64,000 nucleotides of DNA from Amaurobius ferox (GCA_951213105.1 OX578133.1:137993203-138057202), one strand, 5' to 3'; shown: positions 49,567 to 62,890, counted from the first letter of the stretch. The notes: generated from the letters alone by a model not told the origin. Program-made: numbers and translations.

Positions 49567-50560
49567 TATAAAATATCGATTTTGATAAAAGCGATACCCA
49601 TTTCACAATTTGCATCGAATCTAAACTACCTTTGAAATCGGTTTAATATAATAAAATATAGTTCATATATATCTAAATAAGTTTTTATAAAATTGAGATT
49701 TTAAATTTGAGAATTAAGATTTTATAAAATTGATAATAGGAAGTTCAGTTTGAAATGACTGAGTCAAGGGAACTTACTGAAATTTGTATCAATGAAAATT
49801 AATTTTTATGAAAAACCAAGAAGTTTTACAAATTAAATAATTACCTACTGAACTTTTATTCAAATCTATGAACGTATAAGATGGTTAAATTATGTTTCGC
49901 TTCTCCTACAGTTATATATGTTATCTATACTATTATTATATATATCATCGGTATTATTATCTTTCATTTCGAGGAGTTTAATGCGTAATCTAATTCGATC
50001 ATCAAAAGTATTCCGAAAATCTGCAATAACCATTTAAAATAGTATTCCATGATATATATTTCTTGTTACTTGGAGGGTTCTAAGTAAGAAAAATTAATGA
50101 TATCTAATTTAGAAAAATTCTGAGAAACTTGAAAAAATTCTCAGTTAAACAAATATTAATATTGTCAGAAAATAGTAATATAAATTAGAGATATATTATA
50201 AATAAATATCACCAAAATTCGATAGGATTTTTTATTGTTAAATATTAAAATAAGCATACCAAATTTGAAAGACACCGCCTAATTATTTCAAGAGATATCG
50301 TGTTCCTTGTTAAAAAGTAAAATTTATAATGCATCGAAAATGGCTCGGGATAACTTATAAATAATGGTGAATAACTTTTATTATGGTTAAAAGCACTTGA
50401 AAATCGTTAAAAAATTATTTGATAATTTGTTTTTAATTATTTCCATTTTCAATCAAAACTGTCGAACGTCGAAAACCCAGACCACCCGACTCGCCCTAGG
50501 GCACGAGCAGAAATTTGAGTGGCCGGCCAATCAAAAGTGTGAAATATTTCAAGATCAGTA
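49567..50560. other. AT-rich upstream region, nothing recognised
   Basis: Intergenic or leader sequence between the cadherin promoter region and a TA microsatellite. Confidence 0.5.
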
Positions 50561-51000
<440 letters not shown>

Positions 51001-52547
51001 CAACTTACATCATGTGTTTGAAAGTATGATCGTGTAAATATTGACGAAGATACAGATATCACCGAAAGGTTTTTTTTTAAGTGTATTTTTAAAATCTAGA
51101 ACATGATTAGAAGTGATTTAGAACTAGATTCACGGATGTCAAGATTTTAGGTAGTGTATTTTTTTTCAAATCCAACGTCAAATTCGTCCGTTGAACGAGT
51201 ATTTTTGCTACGTAAGAAGCTGCTGGAAATCGGGTATAAATAAACATACCTTAATGGAATAAGTAGAATGCAAATACATGTTTTTTTATTTATGCATTAG
51301 CATAATGAAATTTTTCTTAGTAAGGTTTGTTGTTGTCAATATAAACAATTGTTCGATTTATATATGTAAAGTGTAGAGTTAGAAATTTTTGCGGATTGTT
51401 GTTGCATCCCCCTAAAATTTTTGGTACCCCCCCCCCCCCCAAAAAAAAAAAAAAAAAAAAAATTCATGGATTATACACCCTCAAATTTTTTGGTGTAAGT
51501 AATTAAAAAAGTAAATGTGCAGAAAATTTCATGTAAATAAAATCTTTACGTTATCTTGTTCTTTTTGTGTACGTGTTTTGATTTTTTATTAGTGAGTCAA
51601 AAAGGAATCATTGATCTGCAATTTGTAAATGGTCTATGGGCAATTGTCATATTGTCGTAGCAAAAGGCAAAATTAAAATTGAGAATTTGCTACAGTACTA
51701 TCAATTAATGAATAATGTAACTTTATTCTTTCAATCATCTGACCTCCAAAGAGACTGGAAACCGATGGTTTTATTTATTTTATGCACATGTGTATTAAAT
51801 ATAAAAATGTGAAATACACAAATCATTGGTGTTTTTTTGTTTTTTTTTTACATGCATTTTTGTAATTACAAAAAAAAAAAAAATCTGAATTTCATAATAT
51901 TTTTTTTGGAAAAACTGAAATTCATATTGGCTACGAAAACTTTTCGTGGATTATTTAGTTTATTATTGTTTCATTAAAATGCAGATGACAACACTCAGCA
52001 ACCTTAAAGTGTTAAAAGTAGAATTTTCAAAACTTCACATCACAGGTGAAAATTGTCTGTCAATAAGTAACGTCTAAAATTATTTTCGTTGAAAAAAAAA
52101 ACAGGTAAGATTTAAGCTATTAAAATAAGTTTGGTAAAATAGTTTGTCATTGTAAGTATTACATTTGATATTTAACCGATTTATTCAATTTATTAAATTA
52201 TTTCTGTTGTAAAAAAGCGTATCACCCGAAAGCGATTTTTTAGTTTTTTAAAAATTATTACTATTTGAGTCTACTGCCTTTTCCTGTCATTCAAGCTAAT
52301 CTCTACATTTCATTTTACCAAACCAGGGATTTCCATTTAAACTGAAAGTGCACAATAACAAAAAATAAATATCTTTATATCACAACCCTGCTATCAATTA
52401 CAAATGTAACTTCCGAAATAGTCGCTGATAATGTGCGTGATCACTTATTGACGCTTAAAATATAAATCTAATGTCTGTATTATTATGTATATATATTATT
52501 ATTAAGTATGTATGCATATTATTAAGTATATATATATTATTAAGTAT
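51001..52547. other. Non-coding; poly-C/poly-A junction at 51427-51463
   Basis: A run of about 14 C abuts a run of more than 20 A, possibly the tail of a retroposed copy. No gene seen. Confidence 0.5.
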
Positions 52548-52574
52548 GTATTAAATATATATATATATATATAT

Positions 52575-52598
52575 ATTATTAAGTATGTATGTATATTA
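52575..52598 (+). repeat. Left copy of 24-bp direct repeat (putative LINE target-site duplication)
   Basis: Identical over 24 bp to 56965-56988 on the far side of the LINE. The core is ATTATTAAGTATGTATGTAT followed by ATTA. Related shorter copies occur just upstream (52490-52560), so it may be a low-complexity local repeat and not a true duplication. Confidence 0.6.
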
Positions 52599-52629
52599 CT
52601 ATTAAATAAGTATACATATTATATATTTC

Positions 52630-53148
52630 TTGAGTGCTAATGACCTTCCCAAACCTGTCAAGGTGGCATTTAAAACCAGGGATGTGTACACAAAGGAGCC
52701 GAGCGTCTTGCTGAAACGGCTGAACCGTTTCAACCCGGAGTTGAAGTCTGAGGAGTGGCGTGTTCTGCAAAACTTTGTGGAACCCCACTCTGTAAGATGG
52801 ATCTTCGAGGTGGATTCGGAGGCTGCGGATGCGATTCGCAAAGCTGACCTTGGTGCATTCACCGGTTTGGACCGTGGAGTCTTTAAGATTCTTCGTGATC
52901 CAAACGAAAAGCCTAAGGGGAAGATGGAGATGGAGGAACAGCCAGCAGAACGGGCGACCTCCTCTCAGGTAAGTATTGGTAGTCTTGAGACTATGATACC
53001 TAGACTTAACGAACTAGAAATTGCTTCTGGTTCAGATGTTACACTTCATGCTAACCCTCCGATCTCGGATGATGAGTTGGAAAAACGCATGAAGGATTTT
53101 GACAATGATATCATGCTGGATGCTGATCATTGTCATGATACTAGGTGA
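52630..53148 (+). CDS. LINE ORF1 protein, DUF4780-like, 5'-truncated
   Basis: Open frame of about 172 codons with no ATG at its start; the frame opens at 52606 after a TAA, inside the putative left boundary. The EEWRVLQNF..WIFEVDSEAADAI region resembles DUF4780, a domain found in ORF1-type proteins of arthropod LINEs; this rests on family memory. The C-terminal third is acidic and low-complexity. ORF1 proteins of LINEs generally bind RNA. The stop is TGA at 53146. ORF1 and ORF2 lie in the same reading frame, separated only by that TGA and a TAG at 53161. A consensus splice donor (CAG|GTAAGT) lies inside the frame at 52968/52969. The N-terminus is missing, so this copy probably cannot make a complete ORF1 protein. 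Confidence 0.8.
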   Translation: MSANDLPKPVKVAFKTRDVYTKEPSVLLKRLNRFNPELKSEEWRVLQNFVEPHSVRWIFEVDSEAADAIRKADLGAFTGLDRGVFKILRDPNEKPKGKMEMEEQPAERATSSQVSIGSLETMIPRLNELEIASGSDVTLHANPPISDDELEKRMKDFDNDIMLDADHCHDTR

Positions 53149-53163
53149 ATTTCTTTCTCCTAG
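52969..53163 (+). other. Candidate phase-0 intron joining LINE ORF1 to ORF2
   Basis: The 5' boundary CAG|GTAAGT at 52968/52969 fits the donor consensus exactly. The 3' boundary TTTCTTTCTCCTAG|T ends at 53163. A branch-point-like TGCTGAT has its A at 53126, 37 nt from the acceptor. The 195-nt segment starts and ends on codon boundaries and contains the ORF1 TGA and the following TAG. Removing it continues the frame through SFGALFFFLF into the ORF2 ATG. This is inference from sequence. Confidence 0.4.
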
Positions 53164-53193
53164 TCTTTCGGTGCCCTTTTCTTCTTTTTGTTT

Positions 53194-56100
53194 ATGGGCT
53201 GTCTTAAGGTTGTGCAAATTAATCTGCATCACAGTCGATCTGCCTCTGCTATTCTTAGCAAAAGGCTTTTCAATGGTAGAGCTGATATTGCTCTTATCCA
53301 AGAACCCTGGACCTGTAATGGAAAGATTTTGGGTCTAGGGATCAAAGGATTTAGTGTCTTTTATGACACATCCTGTACCAGACCCAGAGCCTGTATTGCT
53401 GTTAGCAACAAGCTCAATGCTGTTCATCTGATTAAATTCCTTGATGGTGACAATGTTGCTATCAATGTGAAACTTAAAACGGACGAACATATGATGGATT
53501 ACATCTTTGCTTCTGCCTATCTTCCTTATGAAGATAAGGAAACTCTCTCTAAGGTCATTATTAATCTTACTGAGTACTGCAATGGTAAAAAAATGATCAT
53601 TGGTTGCGATGCAAATGCCCATAATACTATTTGGGGTAGTAGTAATTGTAACCGCAGGGGTGATGATCTTTTGGATCAGATCCTTCTTCATAAGCTCTAT
53701 TTACTTAATAAGGGTAATACTCCTACCTTTGTGACCTTAAAACGTCGCGAGGTTTTGGATATTACCCTGTGTAATAGTTCTGCTTTTGAGTCCGTAATTG
53801 ATTGGAGGGTTTCAGATGATATATCTTTGTCTGACCATCAATTAATTTCTTTTTCTGTTAAAGGTCCTGTAACTGTTTTAGAGGACAAAGGTAGGAACCC
53901 TAGGAAGACGAATTGGGGTTCCTACAAAGAAGACCTTAGGGCCAATTTGGTGAAACATATTGGTGAGTATTCCTCTACTGAAAGCGTGGATCTGGCTGTT
54001 GACTTTGTGCAACAGGCCATCATCGGCGCCTTTTATAAAAACTGCAGAACCACCATAGCTGACTCCCCAAGGACTGTTCCTTGGTGGACTAGTGAGCTCA
54101 GCCGGTTGCGTGGGAAATGCAGGAAGCTCTTTAATAAAGCCAAGAAGAATGGTGATTGGCAGACTTATAAATCTGCCCTCACCACTTATAATAAAGCAGT
54201 TAGGGATGCCAAGAAAAATTCTTGGAGAACATACTGCGAAGGTATTAATGATACTCCTGCCGTTGCAAAACTTGTTAAGTTGATGGCTAGAGACAGAAAT
54301 TGTAAACTTAACACTGTTAAGAAGCCCAATGGTGACTTTACTGTCACTGGTGAGGAGACTCTTAGTGAGCTCTTCAGAGTTCACTTTCCGGTTTCTCATC
54401 CTGTTGTTCAGAATGACAGTGGAATTGCTTGCTCCACCTTGTCTGACGACAATAGCTGGGGTATTGCTAGGAGCATTGTTACTCTTGATAGGGTTAAATG
54501 GGCAATTAATTCCCATAAACCCTATAAAACTCCGGGAACTGATGGCATCATTCCTATTCTTCTCCAGGAGGGAATAGAGATGCTTGCTCCTATTCTCTGC
54601 AACATCTACAGTGCTTGTATTGCCCTTGGTTATATACCAAATGCGTGGAGGCATACTAGGGTAATCTTCATTCCAAAAATTGGAAAGGACAATTACTATG
54701 AGGCCAAATCTTTTAGGCCTATCAGCCTTACGTCTTTTCTGCTTAAGACTATTGAAAAACTTATCGATAGGTATTTAAGGGAAGTGATTCTGGCCTCTAA
54801 GCCCTTGTCTAGTTCTCAACATGCCTATCAACCGGGCAAATCTACGGACACTGCTCTTTACAGTCTCTCCTTTATTTTAGAGAGAAATCTCAATGCCAAG
54901 GAAATTGCTCTTGCTACCTTTCTTGACATTGAAGGTGCCTTCGATAAAGTACCCATTGACACCATTCTTGTTGCTCTCAACAGAAGAGGTGTTGATACCA
55001 CGATATCTTATTGGATTAAGAACCTGCTATCTAACAGGTATATCTGTGCATCTTTACTTGGAGAAAGTATGACTGTGCATGCACTTTCGGGCTGTCCACA
55101 AGGGGGTGTGCTCTCACCAATTCTCTGGTGTCTTGTTGTGGATTCTCTTCTGGAAAGCATTGATGTCTCTGGTGTTTCTTGCATTGGATATGCTGATGAT
55201 GTTGTCATCGTTGCCAGGGGCAAATTTGGCAACACTGTCTCTGACATGATGTCTACTGCTCTTAGGAGGGTTGAAGCATGGTGTAAAAATGCAGGTCTTA
55301 CGGTTAATCCGCAGAAGACTGCTTTAGTTGCGTTTACAAGGAAACGCATACTTAATCTTGGGAATATTTGCTTATTTGGGCAGAAGCTTATTTGCTCCAA
55401 GGAGGTTAAATTCTTGGGAATTTACTTTGACAAGGAACTTAATTGGAAGAGACACTTGGACTACTGCACAACTAAAGCCAGAAGAATCTTCTGGTCTTGT
55501 AGGAATGCTATTGGGAAAACCTGGGGCCTTAATCCCAGAGCTATTCATTGGATTTACTCGATGATAGTCTGTCCTATCATTTCTTATGGATCCATTGTTT
55601 GGTGGTCCAGAATTAGAAATGAAACTGCTAAACTTGATTTAGTTAAGCTTCAAAGGATGGTGTGCATTGCAATCTCCGGATGCATGAAAACCACTCCTAC
55701 TGCATCTCTTGAACTTTTACTTGGTTTGCATCCGCTTTATATGCGTATTGAAGCAGAGGCACTTATCTGCATGAACAGACTCAAATATCTGAAACACTGG
55801 AAAGATTACTCAAGGTATCTATCTTGGGGCGAACTTAACAGTAATGTTGCTAGGCATCCTTATTTCTGTATGCCACCTGATGGCATACACGTCAAATTTA
55901 CGTTTGATAAGCCTTATGAAATTCTTGTCCCCTCGCGGGATGATTGGAAGAGGACTCCAACCTACAATAAACATAATTGTTTTGTATGGTATACTGATGG
56001 CTCGAAGATTGGCACTAGTACTGGTGCGGGAGTCTGCTGCCCTGATGATGGCACTAAGCTATCTTATCCGCTTGGCAATTTTGCTACTGTCTTTCAGGCT

Positions 56101-56814
56101 GAAGTATTTGCCATTCTTATGTGTTGTAGAATTTGCTATGACAGAAAGTATGAGAATAGCCAGATTTTCATTTGTTCTGACAGTCAGGCTGCTCTTATGG
56201 CTCTGGGGAAATTCACTGTGACGTCTTCCCTTGTTTGGGAATGCTATAAAGCTCTCTGTAAAATTGCTAGTAATAATAGTGTCATTCTGTACTGGGTGCC
56301 TGGTCATTCGGGCATTCCTGGCAATGAATTGGCAGATGAACTTGCTAGGAAAGGCTCTAATACTCCTTTTGTGGGCCCTGAGCCAGCCTTGGGTATACCC
56401 AATGATCTTATTAGAAGAATTGTCTTTGACATCTTCAGGAAGCTTCAATGCAAGAACTGGCGTGACACTAAAGGGCAAAGGCAAGCGAAAATTCTCAATT
56501 GTAATTGCCCTAGTGCACGTCAAAAGGAACTTTTCAGGCTCAGTAGAACTGGCATCAGGAGAGCTGTTGGGCTCCTTACTGGGCACTGCACTCTCAAGAG
56601 ACATCTTAATATTATGGGTGTCTCCAAAGATTCGCTTTGCAGAGGCTGCAATTACAGCGAAGAAACTGCAGCTCACATTCTGTGTGAATGTGAGGCCTAC
56701 TCTGCTCACAGATTCGAACACATTGGTCGTCATGTGATTGAACCCTGGGAGCTGAACGACATTCCTGTCAAGTGCCTGCTTATGTTTGCATCGGCTACTG
56801 GTCTCTTCTCTTAG
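53194..56814 (+). CDS. LINE ORF2 polyprotein: endonuclease, reverse transcriptase, RNase H
   Basis: Intact frame of 1206 codons from the ATG at 53194. The frame continues a little upstream, but only with a TTG. The exonuclease-endonuclease-phosphatase-type endonuclease is at about 7-222 (QINLHHSRSA, IQEP with Glu37, GCDANAH at 137-143, SDHQL at 213-217). The reverse transcriptase is at about 440-720 (TPGTDG, DIEGAFDKV, SGCPQGGVLSP, YADD at 666-669). RNase H is at about 931-1055, with Asp935 (YTDGSK), Glu970, Asp996 (SDSQ) and Asp1048 (NELADELA). A C-x2-C-x8-H-x4-C finger starts at 1149. It nicks target DNA and primes reverse transcription on it. All catalytic residues I can name are present and there is no internal stop, so the enzyme could be active even though the element is 5'-truncated. 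Confidence 0.95.
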   Translation: MGCLKVVQINLHHSRSASAILSKRLFNGRADIALIQEPWTCNGKILGLGIKGFSVFYDTSCTRPRACIAVSNKLNAVHLIKFLDGDNVAINVKLKTDEHMMDYIFASAYLPYEDKETLSKVIINLTEYCNGKKMIIGCDANAHNTIWGSSNCNRRGDDLLDQILLHKLYLLNKGNTPTFVTLKRREVLDITLCNSSAFESVIDWRVSDDISLSDHQLISFSVKGPVTVLEDKGRNPRKTNWGSYKEDLRANLVKHIGEYSSTESVDLAVDFVQQAIIGAFYKNCRTTIADSPRTVPWWTSELSRLRGKCRKLFNKAKKNGDWQTYKSALTTYNKAVRDAKKNSWRTYCEGINDTPAVAKLVKLMARDRNCKLNTVKKPNGDFTVTGEETLSELFRVHFPVSHPVVQNDSGIACSTLSDDNSWGIARSIVTLDRVKWAINSHKPYKTPGTDGIIPILLQEGIEMLAPILCNIYSACIALGYIPNAWRHTRVIFIPKIGKDNYYEAKSFRPISLTSFLLKTIEKLIDRYLREVILASKPLSSSQHAYQPGKSTDTALYSLSFILERNLNAKEIALATFLDIEGAFDKVPIDTILVALNRRGVDTTISYWIKNLLSNRYICASLLGESMTVHALSGCPQGGVLSPILWCLVVDSLLESIDVSGVSCIGYADDVVIVARGKFGNTVSDMMSTALRRVEAWCKNAGLTVNPQKTALVAFTRKRILNLGNICLFGQKLICSKEVKFLGIYFDKELNWKRHLDYCTTKARRIFWSCRNAIGKTWGLNPRAIHWIYSMIVCPIISYGSIVWWSRIRNETAKLDLVKLQRMVCIAISGCMKTTPTASLELLLGLHPLYMRIEAEALICMNRLKYLKHWKDYSRYLSWGELNSNVARHPYFCMPPDGIHVKFTFDKPYEILVPSRDDWKRTPTYNKHNCFVWYTDGSKIGTSTGAGVCCPDDGTKLSYPLGNFATVFQAEVFAILMCCRICYDRKYENSQIFICSDSQAALMALGKFTVTSSLVWECYKALCKIASNNSVILYWVPGHSGIPGNELADELARKGSNTPFVGPEPALGIPNDLIRRIVFDIFRKLQCKNWRDTKGQRQAKILNCNCPSARQKELFRLSRTGIRRAVGLLTGHCTLKRHLNIMGVSKDSLCRGCNYSEETAAHILCECEAYSAHRFEHIGRHVIEPWELNDIPVKCLLMFASATGLFS

Positions 56815-56843
56815 AGACCTTCACTTTTTGGGGTAGTACAATA

Positions 56844-56878
56844 GACCTCTGGTCGATGTGCTAGGCTCTTCTGGAGCC
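56844..56878 (+). other. Tandem stem-loops in the LINE 3' UTR
   Basis: GACC-TCT-GGTC (56844-56854) is followed nine bases later by GGCTC-TTCTG-GAGCC (56864-56878). In several LINEs a 3' stem-loop is recognised by the reverse transcriptase; that role here is inference. Confidence 0.5.
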
Positions 56879-56964
56879 ACCCACCTTCATATCATTCATT
56901 CATACATATTATATTAATTAATAGTATTCAATAATTATTAATAGTATATTAATTATTAAATATT

Positions 56965-56988
56965 ATTATTAAGTATGTATGTATATTA
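56965..56988 (+). repeat. Right copy of 24-bp direct repeat (putative LINE target-site duplication)
   Basis: Exact match to 52575-52598, directly following the AT-rich tail of the LINE. Together they bracket about 4.37 kb. Confidence 0.6.
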
Positions 56989-57452
56989 GGATATATGTTA
57001 TGTAAATCTGACAGTTAAAACTTTTGAAAGACCTTATTACAAAAATGTTTTAGGAGAACTATGTAATTAAAAATTTAATTAACTCTGCCCAAAAGCATTA
57101 TTATATATATATATATGTAAGAGGTCATAATGTGTTTCTGTGCATTAGGTTATTTAAGAACAAAAGCCAGATTTCTCAAGTAAATGAATTTTATGAAAAA
57201 ATAAAATTCAAAAGGTTGAAACCTGGCATTGAGTCTTTTAGAAGAAAAGAAAAAAAAAACCTCGTAACTACGGAAATATTCAGTATTTTTTTACTTTACA
57301 ATCTTATTTATATTCCTTCTTTATATATATAATTTGTTTTCGTTATATTTATTCAATTAAAACAGTTTTACTTCAACCAACTTCTATCACTCTAAAATAT
57401 CGACTCCATAATCGACGCTGATTAAGAACTAGAGCAAAGTGTAAACGCCGTG
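56989..57452. other. Non-coding, nothing recognised
   Basis: AT-rich flank between LINE and repeat V. Confidence 0.5.
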
Positions 57453-57733
57453 GATGGGATGTAAGTTGTGACGTCACGAAACCTGCATCTAGGCCCGATA
57501 AGAAGAAGAAATCCCGCCGGCCCCGTGTGGTCGCTTCTAGATGGTTCGCTTCGCACTTTCAGTGTCTTTGACTTCCCACATATCCGGAAGATAGGCCACT
57601 GCATGGCATTGGTTCCGGGAGTGTTTCCCGGGCTTAAAAGCACGCTTCTAACCGGGAAAGAGGTGTCGCAATCCACCTCTGCCATTTTTGCTATGCATTT
57701 GGTCGTTTCCCTCTTTCATTTGAATCTTATATG
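57453..57733 (+). repeat. GC-rich interspersed repeat V, copy 2
   Basis: Inverted partner of 50695-51000. It carries GTGACGTCACG near the start and ends at the same TTTGAATCTTATAT point. No convincing coding frame is shared. Confidence 0.9.
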
Positions 57734-57817
57734 ATACTTTTTGTGCATGTGCTGCTTTGCGCCAACACTTGAGGTATAAGAATTTCCGTCGTATAAAAGT
57801 TTTCACTTCGTTTTATT

Positions 57818-57820
<3 letters not shown>

Positions 57821-57865
<45 letters not shown>

Positions 57866-57902
57866 TTGTATGTATATATATATATATACATACATATGTA
57901 TA

Positions 57903-57991
<89 letters not shown>
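57821..57991. repeat. TA microsatellite
   Basis: About 170 bp of TA with a few TG/CA interruptions. Confidence 0.95.
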
Positions 57992-57993
<2 letters not shown>

Positions 57994-58131
57994 TTCTACT
58001 CTCCCATATTTTATTCATTATTTTAGTCAGTTATTATTATTTTAATAATATTATTGTTTTAATGTCTAGCAATGAATGTAATGGATGCAATTTACTAATT
58101 TCTGGGTGTGTTTTTATACCCCCTCCCACTT

Positions 58132-58421
58132 GGGGGCGCGGTAGCCCATTGGTTAGCGCGCTGGAGTTGCACTCGGTAGGCCCGGGTTCGATTCCAGCCA
58201 CTGCCAAAACTGCCGCCGTGTTCATGAGGAGTACGATCACGTTAAACATGTGGGTCCGAAAGTCCTTCCGAGAGGTTGGTGGTAGGGGAAGGAGGGTACG
58301 GTCCCTGTGGATGCCTCCCCCACTGGGTTCCGGTCTAAATTGGGTGGCACTTCCCGACCGTCCAAAACAGTTACCTTACACCTTTCTGGTAGGTCGGACG
58401 GTCTGGGTTTCAACAACAACA
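58132..58421 (+). mobile_element. tRNA-derived SINE, copy S2, with target-site duplication
   Basis: Begins GGGGGCGCGGTAGCCCATTG, with box B GGTTCGATTCC, and ends GGTAGGTCGGACGGTCTGGG plus a CAA tail. The 14-mer ACCCCCTCCCACTT flanks it exactly at 58118-58131 and 58422-58435, a clear target-site duplication. It is nearly identical to S1, so it is recent. Confidence 0.93.
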
Positions 58422-58435
58422 ACCCCCTCCCACTT

Positions 58436-58735
58436 AGGGCGCTGTAACCCAGTGGTTAGCGCGCGAGAATTGCACTCGGTAGGCCCGAGTTCGATTCCCG
58501 CCACCTGCCAAAACTGCCGCCGTGTTCATGCGGAGTACGGTCATGTTAAACATGTGGGTCCGTAAGTCCTTCCGAGAGGTTGATGGTAGGGGAAGGTAGG
58601 TACGGTCCCTGTGGATGCCTCCCCCCACTGAGTTCCGGTCTAAATTCGGTGGCACTTCCCGGCCGTCCAAACAGTTACCTTACACCCTTCTGGTAGGTCG
58701 GACGGTTTGGGTCTCAACTACAACAACAACAACAA
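58436..58735 (+). mobile_element. tRNA-derived SINE, copy S3
   Basis: Starts directly after the right target duplication of S2 with AGGGCGCTGTAACCCAGTGG. Box B is AGTTCGATTCCC, and the tail is GGTAGGTCGGACGGTTTGGG plus CAA repeats. It is diverged from S2 at many sites, so it is older. S2 inserted at its 5' edge. Confidence 0.9.
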
Positions 58736-61484
<2,749 letters not shown>

Positions 61485-61760
61485 CAATAAGAGATTGCAA
61501 TTCCGTCCCAGTAGCTCAATGGTAGAGCATCGGCTGACCAGTTCGAAAATTCACGGTTCGATTCCCGGTTGGGGAAGCAAGGTTGTTCTTTAAATCAATG
61601 TCGTCCGAACGAATTAAACCTGTGGGTTAGTGCAAAAATGTTGGAAGTCTGAAAGTGACTCTAGTACGACTAAAACGGATTTAATGGACTCTGGTATATA
61701 GAGCGCCGATTTCATATCGGGAGGTCAACAACAACGCAAGATACTAACCTGAGTAAATTG
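61485..61760 (+). mobile_element. tRNA-derived SINE, second family, copy 1
   Basis: Head CCGTCCCAGTAGCTCAATGG (box A), D-arm GCTC/GAGC pairing and box B GGTTCGATTCCC, then a body with CAACAACAACG near 61729. The anticodon arm is not well paired. Confidence 0.7.
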
Positions 61761-61857
61761 TAGTATCAAGAGGCTAACCTGGGGTAAGCAGGAGGCGGGC
61801 AATCAGATTGTCAGTTGCACGCCATTAGAGTGTGGAGAATGCAGAGTTCACTTCGAC

Positions 61858-61960
61858 AATAAGAGATTGCAATTCCGTCCCAGTAGCTCAACGGTAAACC
61901 GTCGGCTGGCCAGTTCGAAGATCCAGGATTCGATTCCCACTTGGGGCAGCAAGGTTCTTT
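61858..61960 (+). mobile_element. tRNA-derived SINE, second family, copy 2 (head)
   Basis: AATAAGAGATTGCAATTCCG then TCCCAGTAGCTCAACGG repeats the start of copy 1 at 61483, about 370 bp downstream. Box B is GATTCGATTCCC. The D-arm is damaged (AAACC for AGAGC). Confidence 0.7.
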
Positions 61961-61963
61961 ACA

Positions 61964-62118
61964 TAGTTTAAGGATATGCAAATATAGTTTAGGGAAATGC
62001 AACTATAGTTTAGGGAAATGCAACTACAATTTAGGGTAATGCAACTATAGTTTACGGAAATACAACTTTAGTTTAGGGTAATGTAACTATAGTTTAAGGA
62101 AATGCAACTATACTTTTC
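61964..62118 (+). repeat. Minisatellite, 21-bp unit, about seven copies
   Basis: AGTTTAGGGAAATGCAACTA repeats with single-base variants. Confidence 0.92.
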
Positions 62119-62366
62119 AGGACTAAGTCATAACGCAGCAGCCAAAACGATATTATTTATCATGCGGTATTATGGATATGAATTTTATTCATAATTTATT
62201 GTGCTATTCCTACGCTAAGTAGTGTGTTTTGCACTTCCCCTTCTTGTTGTTGCAACTTCGATTTCATTTAGTGTTTTACAAAAGAATAAATATATAGTGG
62301 AAATAAAATAATAATTTTTATTTTTTAGATTATATTTTTATTGCGAAAAATATTCATGAATATAAG

Positions 62367-62398
<32 letters not shown>

Positions 62399-62890
62399 AT
62401 ATGAAAAAGTAACAAAATAGGTTAAGAACACCAAACAGCAAATCAAGAGCAGCGAATGAAGGTCAAATAATGCATATTCAGAATCAAAGATATACAGTCT
62501 CTAAGATAATCTACCACCCTTTGTATCCTGAAAAATGTTGTGGGAGTGTTAAAGCGAGTCAATCAACTCCCAAACTCAGCAGGGAATCATTCAAAATGAA
62601 GAATACAAAGAAGCGTGCGTTCGAATGCGAATCTCCACACCTTGATTCTAGACAAGCGAAAGAAAAAATATTCTCTTTACAGTAAAATCTACATAAATTC
62701 GAATCTGTACAAGACGAAATACTGCCTAAAGTAGAAAAGAGTTTCGATCCTGAAAATTAGCATATCGAAGAACAATATTCTAGGCGTCTCCATTGCCACT
62801 AATGAAGCTGTATTTTTTTTACCATGAGTGCATAGACAAAGCAAAATTCAAAAGAAAATTTGCAACGTAAAACTATAGCTGGTAAGCCAG
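62119..62890. other. Non-coding; TA tract at 62368-62397
   Basis: A 71-codon frame from an ATG at 62470 to 62685 has no recognisable family. Nothing else seen. Confidence 0.5.

Larger units (their letters stand above)
52599..56964 (+). mobile_element. Non-LTR retrotransposon (R1/LOA/I-type LINE), 5'-truncated, ORF2 intact
   Basis: The element carries an ORF1 fragment, a complete ORF2 (apurinic-type endonuclease, RT, RNase H, zinc finger) and a 3' UTR of about 150 bp with two short hairpins. An identical 24-bp sequence at 52575-52598 and 56965-56988 is the best candidate target-site duplication. The surroundings contain related TATTATTAAGTATG-like repeats, so the boundaries are approximate. 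ORF1 has no ATG, which indicates 5' truncation, common for target-primed reverse transcription. RNase H points to the I/LOA/R1 grouping rather than Jockey or CR1. It lies upstream of the cadherin gene in divergent orientation. Codon and GC content differ from the AT-rich flanks. Confidence 0.93.

Noticed and set aside
53878..54654. 258-codon minus-strand frame inside the LINE, and similar frames at 56059-56733 and 55008-55400
   Set aside because: Antisense shadows of the intact ORF2. They have no recognisable domain.
57870..58565. 231-codon plus-strand frame
   Set aside because: Composed of TA microsatellite plus SINE S2 and part of S3. Not a gene.
61497..61575. Possible functional tRNA gene
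   Set aside because: Box A and box B are good, but the anticodon arm and acceptor stem do not pair properly and the sequence recurs as a repeat, so I call it a SINE.
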